NCBI RefSeq assembly: GCF_001510715.1
Contig: NZ_LMTJ01000013.1
Location: 18,030-82,029, forward strand
Source of the DNA: Bacillus sp. FJAT-29814
Lineage (GTDB): Bacteria > Bacillota > Bacilli > Bacillales > Cytobacillaceae
DNA: 64,000 nt
Direction of reading: 5' to 3'
The first letter of the stretch is position 1. Every line of letters starts with the position of its first letter. Positions 16,736 to 24,663 of the stretch are shown here, in pieces. Made by a program: the position numbers and the translations under genes. The notes beneath the pieces were generated by a model that had not been told where the DNA came from, made no database searches, and saw nothing but the letters and a program-made list of their open reading frames with translations.

Positions 16736-17728
16736 ATGAAAGCAGTAGTTCATGCAGGACAAGCCGGCCTCCATGGGGTGGAGGTCCGGGAAATCGAGGA
16801 GTTCCAGCCTGGAGCAGGTGAGGTACGGGTTAAACTAAAAACAGCAGGGCTTAACCATCGGGATTTGTTCGTGCTTGTGCGGCATAAGCCGACCGACCCG
16901 CCGCTAGTGATAGGTTCCGATGGCGCTGGTATCGTCGATGCCGTTGGAGCAGGTGTTACGGGTATTGGGATTGGTGATGAGGTGCTGGTGAATCCGAGCC
17001 TTGGCTGGGGAGAAAAATCGGATGCGCCGCCGCAGGGGTTTGAAATCTTAGGTTTGCCGTTCCACGGGACGTTTGCAGAGCATGTCGTCGTGCCCGCGGA
17101 AAATGTGGCACCGAAGCCTGCGTATTTGACGTGGGAAGAGGCCGGGGTGTTGTCGTTGGCAGCGCTGACCGCCTATCGGGCCTTGTTTACGCAGGGGCAG
17201 GTACGCGAAGGGATGAAAGTGCTGATCCCGGGAATCGGCAGCGGTGTAGCGACGCTGCTATTGCAGTTCGCCAAAGCGGCCGGTGCAACTGTTTATGTGA
17301 CATCCCGTTCTGCAGAAAAGTGTCAAAAGGCGCTTCAACTAGGGGCTGACCGGGCGTTTGACAGTAATGAAGACTGGGAAGTGGCGCTTGACGGCGAGAA
17401 GATGGACCTTGTGATTGAGTGTGTAGGGGCGGCAACGTTTAACAAGTCGCTGAAGCAGCTGCGCCCGGGCGGCACGATGGTGACGTTCGGCGCCTCGGCG
17501 GGCGATGTGGTCGAATTCAACCTGCGTGACTTTTTCTATGGCCAATACCGCCTGTTTGGCTCGACACTGGGCAGCGGCGAGGAATACCGCGAGATGCTGG
17601 AATTTGTTGAGAAGCATCAAATCAGGCCGGTAGTAGACCGGATGTATTCATTAGAGGAGTTTGGCGAGGCATTCAAACGGATGGAAAACGCCGAGCAGCT
17701 CGGAAAAATAGGGTTTTACATTGGCTAA
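16736..17728 (+). CDS. MDR-family zinc-binding-type alcohol dehydrogenase/quinone reductase
   Basis: A 330-residue medium-chain dehydrogenase with a GroES-like N-terminal domain (AGLNHRDLFVLVRHKP, GSDGAGIVDAVG) and a Rossmann domain with GIGSGVATLLLQFAKAAGA. The structural-zinc cysteines of true alcohol dehydrogenases are missing, so it is closer to NADPH:quinone-reductase or YogA-like members. I chose the ATG at 16736 because aggggtga lies 8 nt upstream. The substrate is unknown. The gene is monocistronic. Confidence 0.88.
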   Translation: MKAVVHAGQAGLHGVEVREIEEFQPGAGEVRVKLKTAGLNHRDLFVLVRHKPTDPPLVIGSDGAGIVDAVGAGVTGIGIGDEVLVNPSLGWGEKSDAPPQGFEILGLPFHGTFAEHVVVPAENVAPKPAYLTWEEAGVLSLAALTAYRALFTQGQVREGMKVLIPGIGSGVATLLLQFAKAAGATVYVTSRSAEKCQKALQLGADRAFDSNEDWEVALDGEKMDLVIECVGAATFNKSLKQLRPGGTMVTFGASAGDVVEFNLRDFFYGQYRLFGSTLGSGEEYREMLEFVEKHQIRPVVDRMYSLEEFGEAFKRMENAEQLGKIGFYIG

Positions 17729-17734
17729 ATAACG

Positions 17735-17765
17735 AAAGCCGTCATTCATTGTGAGTGGCGGCTTT
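17735..17765 (+). terminator. Terminator-like hairpin after the MDR dehydrogenase
   Basis: AAAGCCG and CGGCTTT arms follow 7 bp after the stop codon. The T-run is short. A (TA)7 run follows at 17776-17789. Confidence 0.6.
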
Positions 17766-17890
17766 GCTGTGTTTGATATATATATATATTCTATACGACT
17801 TTCCCATAGCCCCGACTTCACCTACAAACACAAAATATGTACCAAGCCCGCCCCCCCGTCCGGGCGTGACACCACTCAGAAAAAATTTCG

Positions 17891-17970
17891 GTGCCAGGCA
17901 TAAAAATTTGGCATTTGTCCGTGTGAGGTGGACAAATTGGGAGATTTGTCTTTTTGTGGTGCCTGACACC
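17891..17970 (-). repeat. REP-like palindromic element, paired (REPIN-like) copy
   Basis: This 80-bp element is bounded by GGTGCCAGGCA at 17891 and GGTGCCTGACACC at 17958-17970, which are inverted copies of the GGTGTCAGGCACC core found elsewhere. Between them lie ttgtccgtgtgaggtggacaa and related pieces able to pair. It is the only copy with a core at both ends. Confidence 0.8.
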
Positions 17971-18027
17971 ATTTCCCTATTAATGGGAATTGGAGGGCGG
18001 AAGGGGAAATTTACCGTACCGAACTGG

Positions 18028-19662
18028 TTATCGGGTCGCTTCCCCGCGGATTGTCTCGAGTGTTTGGATCGAGAATTGGACCATTCTTTTGTAGAGGTCT
18101 AGAATGGATTGGCCGTAGGTTGTGCCGGGGACTGCCCATTTTCCGTTTAGTCCAGTCCAAGTAGGCGCTGAGCCTCGTGCAACCAGATGGAATCGAGGGT
18201 CGACGACCGGGTATTGGTTTGGTAGCGGGCTTGTTGTGGCATATGCGTATAAATGCTGCATGTGGGCAAGAACGCCTTCTTCTGGTGTTTGGAAGCTTGC
18301 TCCAGGATTATCAGGCCCGGTGGCACCGATGCCAGCAAAATTATCCTGTCCCGGTTTGACGACTGCGGTAAAACGGAAAAAGTTTGTTTCATGGATGGCC
18401 TGGGCAAAGGCAATATCACCCCTGATTCCGTAGTATTCGCCGTAGGTTAAATAATAGTTAGCGAGTTTTGGTGCATCAGGGTTAACGGTTCTAACAAAAC
18501 GGTCCATTAATTCCGGTGACAGAAGGGTTGGTCCGAAAATGGAATTGACTGGTGGATTCTGCTGTACGGGGATGCTTCCTGATGCTACACCGCGGTTAGT
18601 GACGGCATCGCCATTCGATCCTACCGTAGACCCTACCGTTGGTCCATTCCCGCCGCTAGTGCCAGTGCTAGTGCCAGTGCCGGTGCCGGCATTTGGAGAA
18701 CTTCCGCTCGAGCCGCTGTTTGTACCGGTCCCTGCTACCGGTGCAGAACTTCCGCCTCCTCCACTGCTTCCACTGCTAGCGGCACCGCCTCCTACACTGC
18801 TGCCACTATTTTCTACAATAATAAACGCATCTGTAAAGCCCGCAATCTCCATGATCTTGAGGCGCTGTTCGGCGTTTTCCCTGTCTGTAAAAGCCCCCAC
18901 CTGGACACGGTACCAAGTTGCACCGGAAATGGTAGTTGTCACTACAAAGGCATCATGCCCTAATGAACGAAGCCGCGCGACACGCTCGTCTGCATTTTCC
19001 CTGGAGTGGAATGAACCTACCATCACTCTGTATAGGGTACCGGAAACCGTATTTGCAGGAGTCGGTGTAGAAGTCGGCACTGGTGCTGGAGCTGGCGCGG
19101 TTGATGGGTTAGCTTTTCGCTGCAGGTTAAAGGCGCGCGCCAATCCATTCGCATGTCCTCTAGCCACCTTTTGAAGCCATGCTTCCTGTTTCATTAATGC
19201 CGAATCATGGGCATTGCTGATAAAACCATTTTCCGACAGCATCGCAGGCATTTTAGACTCACGGAGCACATGGAAGTTGGCCTTTTTCCTGCCGCGATCT
19301 GCTAGTTCATTCACTTTGATTACCTCTTCATGAATGATCGCTTGGTATCTCGCCGCAGACGATGAATCCGAAAGTCCGTTATAAATGAAATCCTCATAAC
19401 CATTAGCCGCAGGGCTTGCCGAATTGATGTGGATGGACAGGTAGTAGTCGGCGCCCCAGGCATTGGCATCGCTTGTCCTCTGGCCCAGGCTTTTGGTGGT
19501 GTCGCCGGTACGGCTCATCCTGACCTCGACATTATGGTATTCATTGATCAAAATATCACGTAGCTTTAGCGCAATACTCAACGTAACATCTTTCTCATTC
19601 AGACCATTACCTTGGGCACCAGGGTCAGTGCCGCCATGGCCTGGATCCAAATAAATCTTCAT
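18028..19662 (-). CDS. N-acetylmuramoyl-L-alanine amidase with SPOR repeats and glucosaminidase domain
   Basis: The 544-residue product starts directly with an Amidase_3 domain (MKIYLDPGHGGTDPGAQG, with zinc ligands in DPGHGG and the later SIHINSA). Two SPOR repeats follow at about 210-285 (LYRVMVGSFHSRENA and WYRVQVGAFTDRENA), then a Ser/Gly/Thr-rich linker and a C-terminal glucosaminidase-type domain (FAQAIHETNFFRF, DNFAGIGATG). It should cleave both the peptide-amide bond and the glycan. There is no signal peptide, as in the sporulation amidase CwlC, suggesting release at mother-cell lysis or non-classical export. The ATG at 19662 has the SD ggaggaga. Confidence 0.92.
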   Translation of the reverse strand: MKIYLDPGHGGTDPGAQGNGLNEKDVTLSIALKLRDILINEYHNVEVRMSRTGDTTKSLGQRTSDANAWGADYYLSIHINSASPAANGYEDFIYNGLSDSSSAARYQAIIHEEVIKVNELADRGRKKANFHVLRESKMPAMLSENGFISNAHDSALMKQEAWLQKVARGHANGLARAFNLQRKANPSTAPAPAPVPTSTPTPANTVSGTLYRVMVGSFHSRENADERVARLRSLGHDAFVVTTTISGATWYRVQVGAFTDRENAEQRLKIMEIAGFTDAFIIVENSGSSVGGGAASSGSSGGGGSSAPVAGTGTNSGSSGSSPNAGTGTGTSTGTSGGNGPTVGSTVGSNGDAVTNRGVASGSIPVQQNPPVNSIFGPTLLSPELMDRFVRTVNPDAPKLANYYLTYGEYYGIRGDIAFAQAIHETNFFRFTAVVKPGQDNFAGIGATGPDNPGASFQTPEEGVLAHMQHLYAYATTSPLPNQYPVVDPRFHLVARGSAPTWTGLNGKWAVPGTTYGQSILDLYKRMVQFSIQTLETIRGEATR

Positions 19663-19739
19663 TTCATCTCCTCCATTTCTAATATACATATTATCGTATG
19701 GCTAAAACCGGTAACAGGTTCGGGCCGATTGGGCTTCGC

Positions 19740-19819
19740 GGTGTCAGGCGCCCTTTGTTATCATACTGACAATGCCAAGAGTGGCAAGGGTGTCAGGCAC
19801 CATGGCATGTATTGCCACT
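19740..19819 (+). repeat. Two degenerate REP-like cores
   Basis: GGTGTCAGGCGCC (19740-19752) and GGTGTCAGGCACC (19789-19801) occur as direct copies 49 bp apart. The second lies inside an inverted repeat, agtggcaa...ttgccact. The GTGGACAAA hairpin part of the element is missing. The rest of this 366-bp gap shows only the galE upstream region. Confidence 0.65.
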
Positions 19820-19983
19820 GTAAAAACAGGAATTAATACCCAACAGGACCTCCTACTTTTTATTTACCTTTATAGTAGGAAAATGGACAGGGTGCTGGGG
19901 AAATTATGTTACGGACTATGGTAATTATATGATTGGAGGATATTGTTAAATTCCCAATTAGGGAAGCGGCGAATTGAAAATGA

Positions 19984-19989
19984 TATAAT
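19984..19989 (+). promoter_or_regulatory. Likely -10 box of the galE promoter
   Basis: A TATAAT hexamer lies 39 bp before the galE ATG. An inverted repeat ttcccaattagggaa lies about 20 bp upstream where a -35 box would be expected and may be an operator. No clear -35 hexamer is visible. Confidence 0.35.
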
Positions 19990-20028
19990 ATTGAAGGGAA
20001 ATGAATCTGGTTTAAGGAGAAATGCAAT

Positions 20029-21000
20029 ATGATTCTCGTGATTGGCGGGGCTGGTTACATCGGCAGCCACCTTGTGAAGGAATTAGTTGAAAAGGAAGAT
20101 GTCGTGATTCTGGATAATCTGTCAACTGGCCATCGTGAAGCCATTGACAGCCGGTCGATTTTTGTAAAAGGCGATTTAGGTAGCGAAGACGATTTGGAAA
20201 TGATTTTTAAAAGCTATCCGATTAAAGCGGTGATGCATTTTGCCGCGAATAGCCTGGTGGGCGAGTCAGTGGTCGACCCATTGAAATATTACGAAAATAA
20301 TGTCGCATCGACTTTAACTCTATTAAAAGTTATGATGAAATTCGATGTGAAAAACTTTATATTCTCATCTACTGCTGCTACATATGGGATTCCGACTGTA
20401 GATATCATTGATGAAACGACGCCAACAGCGCCAATCAATCCTTATGGCCATTCGAAGTTGATGGTGGAGCGAATGCTGGCTGATTTTTCAAAGGCTTATG
20501 ACTTAAATTATGTAATCCTGCGTTACTTTAATGCAGCAGGGGCTCATGAATCCGCGGCGATTGGCGAAAGCCACGACCCGGAGACGCATCTAATTCCGAT
20601 TGTTCTTCAGCAGTTGTTGGGCCAGCGGGAGAAGGTTTCGGTTTTCGGCTCGGATTACAACACGGAGGACGGTACCTGTATCCGTGATTATATCCATGTT
20701 ACCGATTTGGCATCCGCACACATCCTTGCCCTTGAGGCGCTCCTTTCTGGGAAAAAGTCTGCCGAGGTGTACAACTTGGGTAACGGGCTTGGCTATTCCG
20801 TGAAGGAAGTCATCGAAACTTGTGAGAAGGTGACCGGGCTGAAGGCTAACGTCGAATTGGCCGACCGCCGTGCCGGCGACCCGGCAAGACTCGTCGCCTC
20901 CTCCGCCAAAATCTACACAGAGCTTGGATGGAAGGCTGAACGAGATCTTGAGAAAGTCATCTCCGACGCCTGGAACTGGCATCAGAAACAGAAATATTAA
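20029..21000 (+). CDS. galE: UDP-glucose 4-epimerase
   Basis: A 323-residue extended SDR enzyme that interconverts UDP-glucose and UDP-galactose for surface polysaccharides. The NAD motif GGAGYIGSHLV opens the protein. The catalytic Ser/Thr lies in FIFSSTAATYG, and the YxxxK pair is in NPYGHSK. The end carries RAGDPARLVASSAK, typical of GalE. The start at 20029 follows the SD ttaaggaga. It is monocistronic with its own terminator. Confidence 0.94.
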   Translation: MILVIGGAGYIGSHLVKELVEKEDVVILDNLSTGHREAIDSRSIFVKGDLGSEDDLEMIFKSYPIKAVMHFAANSLVGESVVDPLKYYENNVASTLTLLKVMMKFDVKNFIFSSTAATYGIPTVDIIDETTPTAPINPYGHSKLMVERMLADFSKAYDLNYVILRYFNAAGAHESAAIGESHDPETHLIPIVLQQLLGQREKVSVFGSDYNTEDGTCIRDYIHVTDLASAHILALEALLSGKKSAEVYNLGNGLGYSVKEVIETCEKVTGLKANVELADRRAGDPARLVASSAKIYTELGWKAERDLEKVISDAWNWHQKQKY

Positions 21001-21002
21001 AG

Positions 21003-21047
21003 AAAAAGTCCAATTCACTTTCCGTCGTGAATTGGACTTTTATTTTT
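21003..21047. terminator. Bidirectional terminator between galE and the purine permease
   Basis: The long stem AAGTCCAATTCAC/GTGAATTGGACTT has A-run and T-run flanks, ending both convergent genes. Confidence 0.9.
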
Positions 21048-22349
21048 TTAATGCTGTAAAAATGCCAATTGAATAAAGAACAACACCGCAAAAACATATA
21101 CTAGTGGGTGGACCTCACTCCATTTTCTCCTGACGAGCTTGAGCAGCGGATAGGTGATAAAACCAAGAGCAATTCCGGTTGAAATGCTTGAAGTCAGCGG
21201 CATCGCCAGGATGGTCAAAAACGCTGGAAACGCTTCGTCGAGATCATGCCAGCGGATGTTGGAGATGCTGCCCATCATCAAACTCCCAACAATAATCAGC
21301 GCTGGTGCGGTGATGGCTGAAATGCCGGAAACAGCGCTGACAAGAGGCCCAAAGAAAGCGGAAAGAATAAATAGACCAGCAACGGTTAAGGTGGTCAATC
21401 CTGTCCGGCCGCCTGCCGCAACCCCGGACGTAGATTCAATATAAGCCGTTGTAGGGCTTGTCCCGAACATCGCTCCGATTGCGGTTGCAATCGAATCCGA
21501 CAGCAGTGCATGACGTGCGCGCGGCAGCTTGCCGTTTTTCATGAGCTTGGCTTGGTTGGCCACGCCAATCATCGTTCCCGTTGTGTCAAAAATCGTTACC
21601 AGGATAAATGAAAATACCACGGCATACAGGCTGTACTGAACGACATCGCCAAGGGCTGTAATAGGATTGGCGATAATTAGCCCCTCAGGGAGGGAGGGAA
21701 ACGACAGGAAGCCTTTATCGAAAGATAGCTGACCGGTGAAAAAGGCGATCAGCCCGGTAATAATCATTCCGAAAAATATCGCTCCGTTAAGCCGCAGCAT
21801 CATCAGAATCAAGGTGATGGCCAGTCCGACGATGGTAAGCAGGGCAGATGGCGCATGGAGATCGCCAAGTTTGACCAGATTGACAGGGTCAGCGACAATC
21901 ACTTTTGTCAGGCGCAGGCCGATAAAGGCAACGAATAAACCAATTCCTGCAGTAATCCCGTGCTTCAGGTTATCAGGGATGGCATCTATTAATTTTTCCC
22001 TTAGTGGAGTGAGCGACAAGATCACAAAGATCAATCCGGCGACAAATACAGCGGCAAATGCAGTGTGGTAGCTGATATTTTGCCCGCCGCCTACAACGGA
22101 ATAGGCAAAAAAGGCATTAAGTCCCATTCCTGGCGCGATGGCAATCGGATAATTGGCGAACAGTGCCATCCATAGCGTACCGATCACTGTGGCTAAGATT
22201 GTTGCAGTAAAGACTTGCTCAAACGGGACGCCGGCATCGGCAAGAATCACCGGGTTAACCACGACAATATACACCATCGTAAAAAACGTCGTAATCCCCG
22301 CCATAACCTCCGTTCTCGCATTCGTTTGGTTTTCCTTCAATTTAAACAT
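21048..22349 (-). CDS. NCS2-family purine permease, AzgA/PbuG/PbuO type
   Basis: A 433-residue, 12-14 helix membrane protein. Family signatures are GMGLNAFFAYSVV near the start, GTSPTTAYIESTSGVAAGGRTGLT and IFDTTGTMIGVANQA. AzgA-type members import hypoxanthine, guanine or adenine by proton symport. The ATG at 22349 follows ggaggagc. Two PurR-box-like motifs lie upstream, which would fit purine control. The exact substrate cannot be read from the sequence. Confidence 0.92.
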   Translation of the reverse strand: MFKLKENQTNARTEVMAGITTFFTMVYIVVVNPVILADAGVPFEQVFTATILATVIGTLWMALFANYPIAIAPGMGLNAFFAYSVVGGGQNISYHTAFAAVFVAGLIFVILSLTPLREKLIDAIPDNLKHGITAGIGLFVAFIGLRLTKVIVADPVNLVKLGDLHAPSALLTIVGLAITLILMMLRLNGAIFFGMIITGLIAFFTGQLSFDKGFLSFPSLPEGLIIANPITALGDVVQYSLYAVVFSFILVTIFDTTGTMIGVANQAKLMKNGKLPRARHALLSDSIATAIGAMFGTSPTTAYIESTSGVAAGGRTGLTTLTVAGLFILSAFFGPLVSAVSGISAITAPALIIVGSLMMGSISNIRWHDLDEAFPAFLTILAMPLTSSISTGIALGFITYPLLKLVRRKWSEVHPLVYVFAVLFFIQLAFLQH

Positions 22350-22362
22350 AATAGCTCCTCCA

Positions 22363-22407
22363 AAACACGAACAATATATAAAAGACTTTATAATAATATT
22401 CGTTTTC
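22363..22407 (-). promoter_or_regulatory. Possible PurR operator pair
   Basis: aaacacgaacaat (22363-22375) and, inverted, aatattcgttttc (22395-22407) resemble the two PurBox halves (consensus AWWWCCGAACWWT). The gap is 19 nt where 16-17 is usual, and each half has mismatches. The site sits upstream of a purine permease. I see no purine riboswitch in this leader. Confidence 0.3.
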
Positions 22408-22468
22408 TGTTCGAATTTCAATATCTAAATTTATTTTTCCCATTTTCTACGATGTATACCGTTCCATG

Positions 22469-22525
22469 GGTGTCAGGCACCGCGCGTGGACAATTTTTCG
22501 ATTTTGTCCATGTGGGGCGGACACC
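22469..22525 (+). repeat. REP-like palindromic element
   Basis: Core GGTGTCAGGCACC at 22469-22481, then gcgcGTGGACAATTTTTCG and TTTTGTCCATG forming a hairpin, then gggcggacacc. It lies in the 277-bp gap between divergent genes. Confidence 0.85.
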
Positions 22526-22626
22526 ATCCCAGCACGCATTTAGAACCGCAAGTTGAAATGGAGACTATTTGGACATGAGGTTTCATATTGTTTGTAATAA
22601 GTGATTATCGGTAAAGGGGATTTGTT

Positions 22627-23091
22627 ATGCGCAAAAGAAGGTCTATTCCATTAAAGGGGATTATTTTAGGGGCTTTGGTGTTTGCTGCTGTGGCCATGCT
22701 GGTTCGCTGTGTCTTTGTTTCTTCTGAAGGGGAGGCGGTGGATGTGGTGAATGAGTTTTATCGTTATGAACAGGAGGGGGATTTCTCCAATTCTTGGGAT
22801 TTATTTCATTCCGCCATGAGGAAGAAATTCACAAAAGGTGACTACATACAGGACCGCGCTCACGTATTTATGAATCATTTCGGGGTCGAAACTTTCACTT
22901 ATACATTGGGCGAGGCAGAAAAACTGGACAAGTGGAAAATCTCCAAGGATGGTCCTGCGATGAAAAATGTCTACAAGATCCCGGTCACGCAAACGTATAA
23001 AGGCAAATATGGGAACTTTGATCTCATGCAGGAGGTTTTTGTTGTCGAAGAAAAAGACGAATGGAAAATTATGTGGGATTATAATCAGTAG
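22627..23091 (+). CDS. Hypothetical membrane-anchored NTF2-like protein
   Basis: A 154-residue protein with a basic N-terminus, one transmembrane helix (about residues 10-30) and an extracellular domain. That domain begins AVDVVNEFYRYEQEGDFSNSW and ends KIMWDYNQ, the pattern of NTF2-like (SnoaL-type) folds. No catalytic residues can be assigned. A terminator follows. I do not recognise a named family. Confidence 0.7.
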   Translation: MRKRRSIPLKGIILGALVFAAVAMLVRCVFVSSEGEAVDVVNEFYRYEQEGDFSNSWDLFHSAMRKKFTKGDYIQDRAHVFMNHFGVETFTYTLGEAEKLDKWKISKDGPAMKNVYKIPVTQTYKGKYGNFDLMQEVFVVEEKDEWKIMWDYNQ

Positions 23092-23181
23092 ACTTTCGTT
23101 TCAAATGATAGGGGAAATCGCCGCTTATCCCGACTTTAACAAACAAGAACTCCAGGAAATAAGCGCCAGTCAGCTATAAGG

Positions 23182-23232
23182 AAAGCAGCCTGCCAACCCT
23201 GTAATGTAACGGGAAGGCAGGCTGCTTTTTTT
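23182..23232. terminator. Bidirectional terminator
   Basis: The stem AAAGCAGCCTGCC/GGCAGGCTGCTTT carries a seven-T tail and lies between two convergent genes. Confidence 0.9.
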
Positions 23233-23233
23233 A

Positions 23234-24427
23234 TTAAAGAAATAGCCGTTCCACCAGCCAAATCAGTCCTAATGCAAAAATCGCATACGAACCGTAGCGG
23301 ATGATTTTATCTGAGAATTTCAGCTTGAACATATAGGTCAAGAGCGGCAACAATAGCAGGACAATCATCAACTGGACCACTTCGATGCCAATGTTGAAAT
23401 TAAACAGCGCCACTGCGAGGTTACTTTTTGGAATATTCATTTCCTTTAAAATGGAAGCGAACCCTAGTCCATGAATCAACCCGAACAGAAACGTGATTCC
23501 CCAGCGATGCTTCAGATTCTTGCGGAAGACATTTTCCAGCGCCACATAGCAAATACTGAAGGCGATGACCGCCTCAACAAAACGTGACGGCAGTGTAACC
23601 AACCCCAATACCGCCAAACTGATGGTAATGCTGTGAGCTACGGTAAAAGATGTGACAACCGCTGCGTATTGTTTAAAGGTCTGTTTTCTTAAAAGCAAGG
23701 CAAACAGAAATAATAAATGATCATACCCAGTCAAGATATGGAGCATGCCAAGTTTGAAAAATGAAAACCAGCCAGAAGATGATGAAGTTTGGGCATGCCC
23801 TTGCTGTGTTTGGCTATCACCTGGGGTCTGTCCTCCATCGGGAACCGTTGTACCGCCATCAGAGGATTGTTCTTCCTGGTTTTCGGTAACTAAAATCGTC
23901 CATGTTCGCTCTTTTCCCTGTAGGACGGCTTGGCCGGACGCTCCCGGGTACTCAAAGGAAATCAGATTGACATAGTTTGTGTCCGGGTCATTCGTATAAA
24001 GGCCATCAGTAAACGAGACTGTATCGCCAGGTGTAAAGGCAGAAAAACGGAGATAAAAGGTTAGATAATTTTTATCCTCTTTTTTCTCAAGCTTCATTTT
24101 TTCCAGTTCTGGTTCTTGCTGACGGTTATTCAGGTCGAGAGATAAGCGATGATGAATTAATTCCTCCAATTCCACACTGGCTTTTTTTATTTCTGATTTA
24201 TCAACATCATTGTTGTTATTTTTATCGATATCCTCAATTAGTTCAATAATAGATAATGTATCAAGAGAAAAGATAAGTTCAGTTTTATTGGTATCCATTT
24301 TGACTTTAGTAAAGCTGGCACTGTAGGTATGAGCCTGAGCCCAAGAAGGGAATCCTGTAAGCAGGATTAAAAAGATACATAGACACCACAAGTAATGTTG
24401 TCTATATTTGTCGAAAAAGAAAAGCAC
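23234..24427 (-). CDS. HupE/UreJ-family membrane protein with EF-hand-like motif
   Basis: A 397-residue protein. After a signal peptide (GFPSWAQA) comes an extracellular domain of about 190 residues containing DIDKNNNNDVDKSEI, an EF-hand-like calcium loop. A Gln/Ser-rich linker follows, then a C-terminal block of six or seven helices with GMLHILTGYDHLLFLFALL and LFGLIHGLGFAS, the HupE/UreJ signature with conserved histidines and aspartate. HupE/UreJ proteins are linked to nickel or other metal supply, but no hydrogenase or urease gene is near. The GTG at 24427 has the SD aggagg 7 nt upstream. Confidence 0.82.
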   Translation of the reverse strand: MLFFFDKYRQHYLWCLCIFLILLTGFPSWAQAHTYSASFTKVKMDTNKTELIFSLDTLSIIELIEDIDKNNNNDVDKSEIKKASVELEELIHHRLSLDLNNRQQEPELEKMKLEKKEDKNYLTFYLRFSAFTPGDTVSFTDGLYTNDPDTNYVNLISFEYPGASGQAVLQGKERTWTILVTENQEEQSSDGGTTVPDGGQTPGDSQTQQGHAQTSSSSGWFSFFKLGMLHILTGYDHLLFLFALLLRKQTFKQYAAVVTSFTVAHSITISLAVLGLVTLPSRFVEAVIAFSICYVALENVFRKNLKHRWGITFLFGLIHGLGFASILKEMNIPKSNLAVALFNFNIGIEVVQLMIVLLLLPLLTYMFKLKFSDKIIRYGSYAIFALGLIWLVERLFL

Positions 24428-24663
24428 TGTTACGCCTCCTGATTGTTTTTGTAAAAAAATTATCCTACTATATATAATCACATTTCATAAGGCTTTGTAT
24501 ACGAAAATTAAAAAATATTCCTTTTTATTCCATAATATTAGTTATTTCTTTAATAATGAAAATTTTGTAGAATATTAGAGTAATAGATAAAATTTTGAAA
24601 GAGAGGGAGAAATTTTATTAGCTTCATAGACAAAACAATAATACTAAAAGGGACGGAAAAAAG

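Noticed and set aside
18539..19174. 211-codon + strand open frame rich in Pro and Val
   Set aside because: It is the mirror of the Ser/Gly/Thr linker of the amidase gene on the minus strand, whose domains are clear.
22363..22420. Purine riboswitch before the NCS2 permease
   Set aside because: The conserved loop sequences of the purine aptamer are absent; only PurR-box-like motifs are seen.
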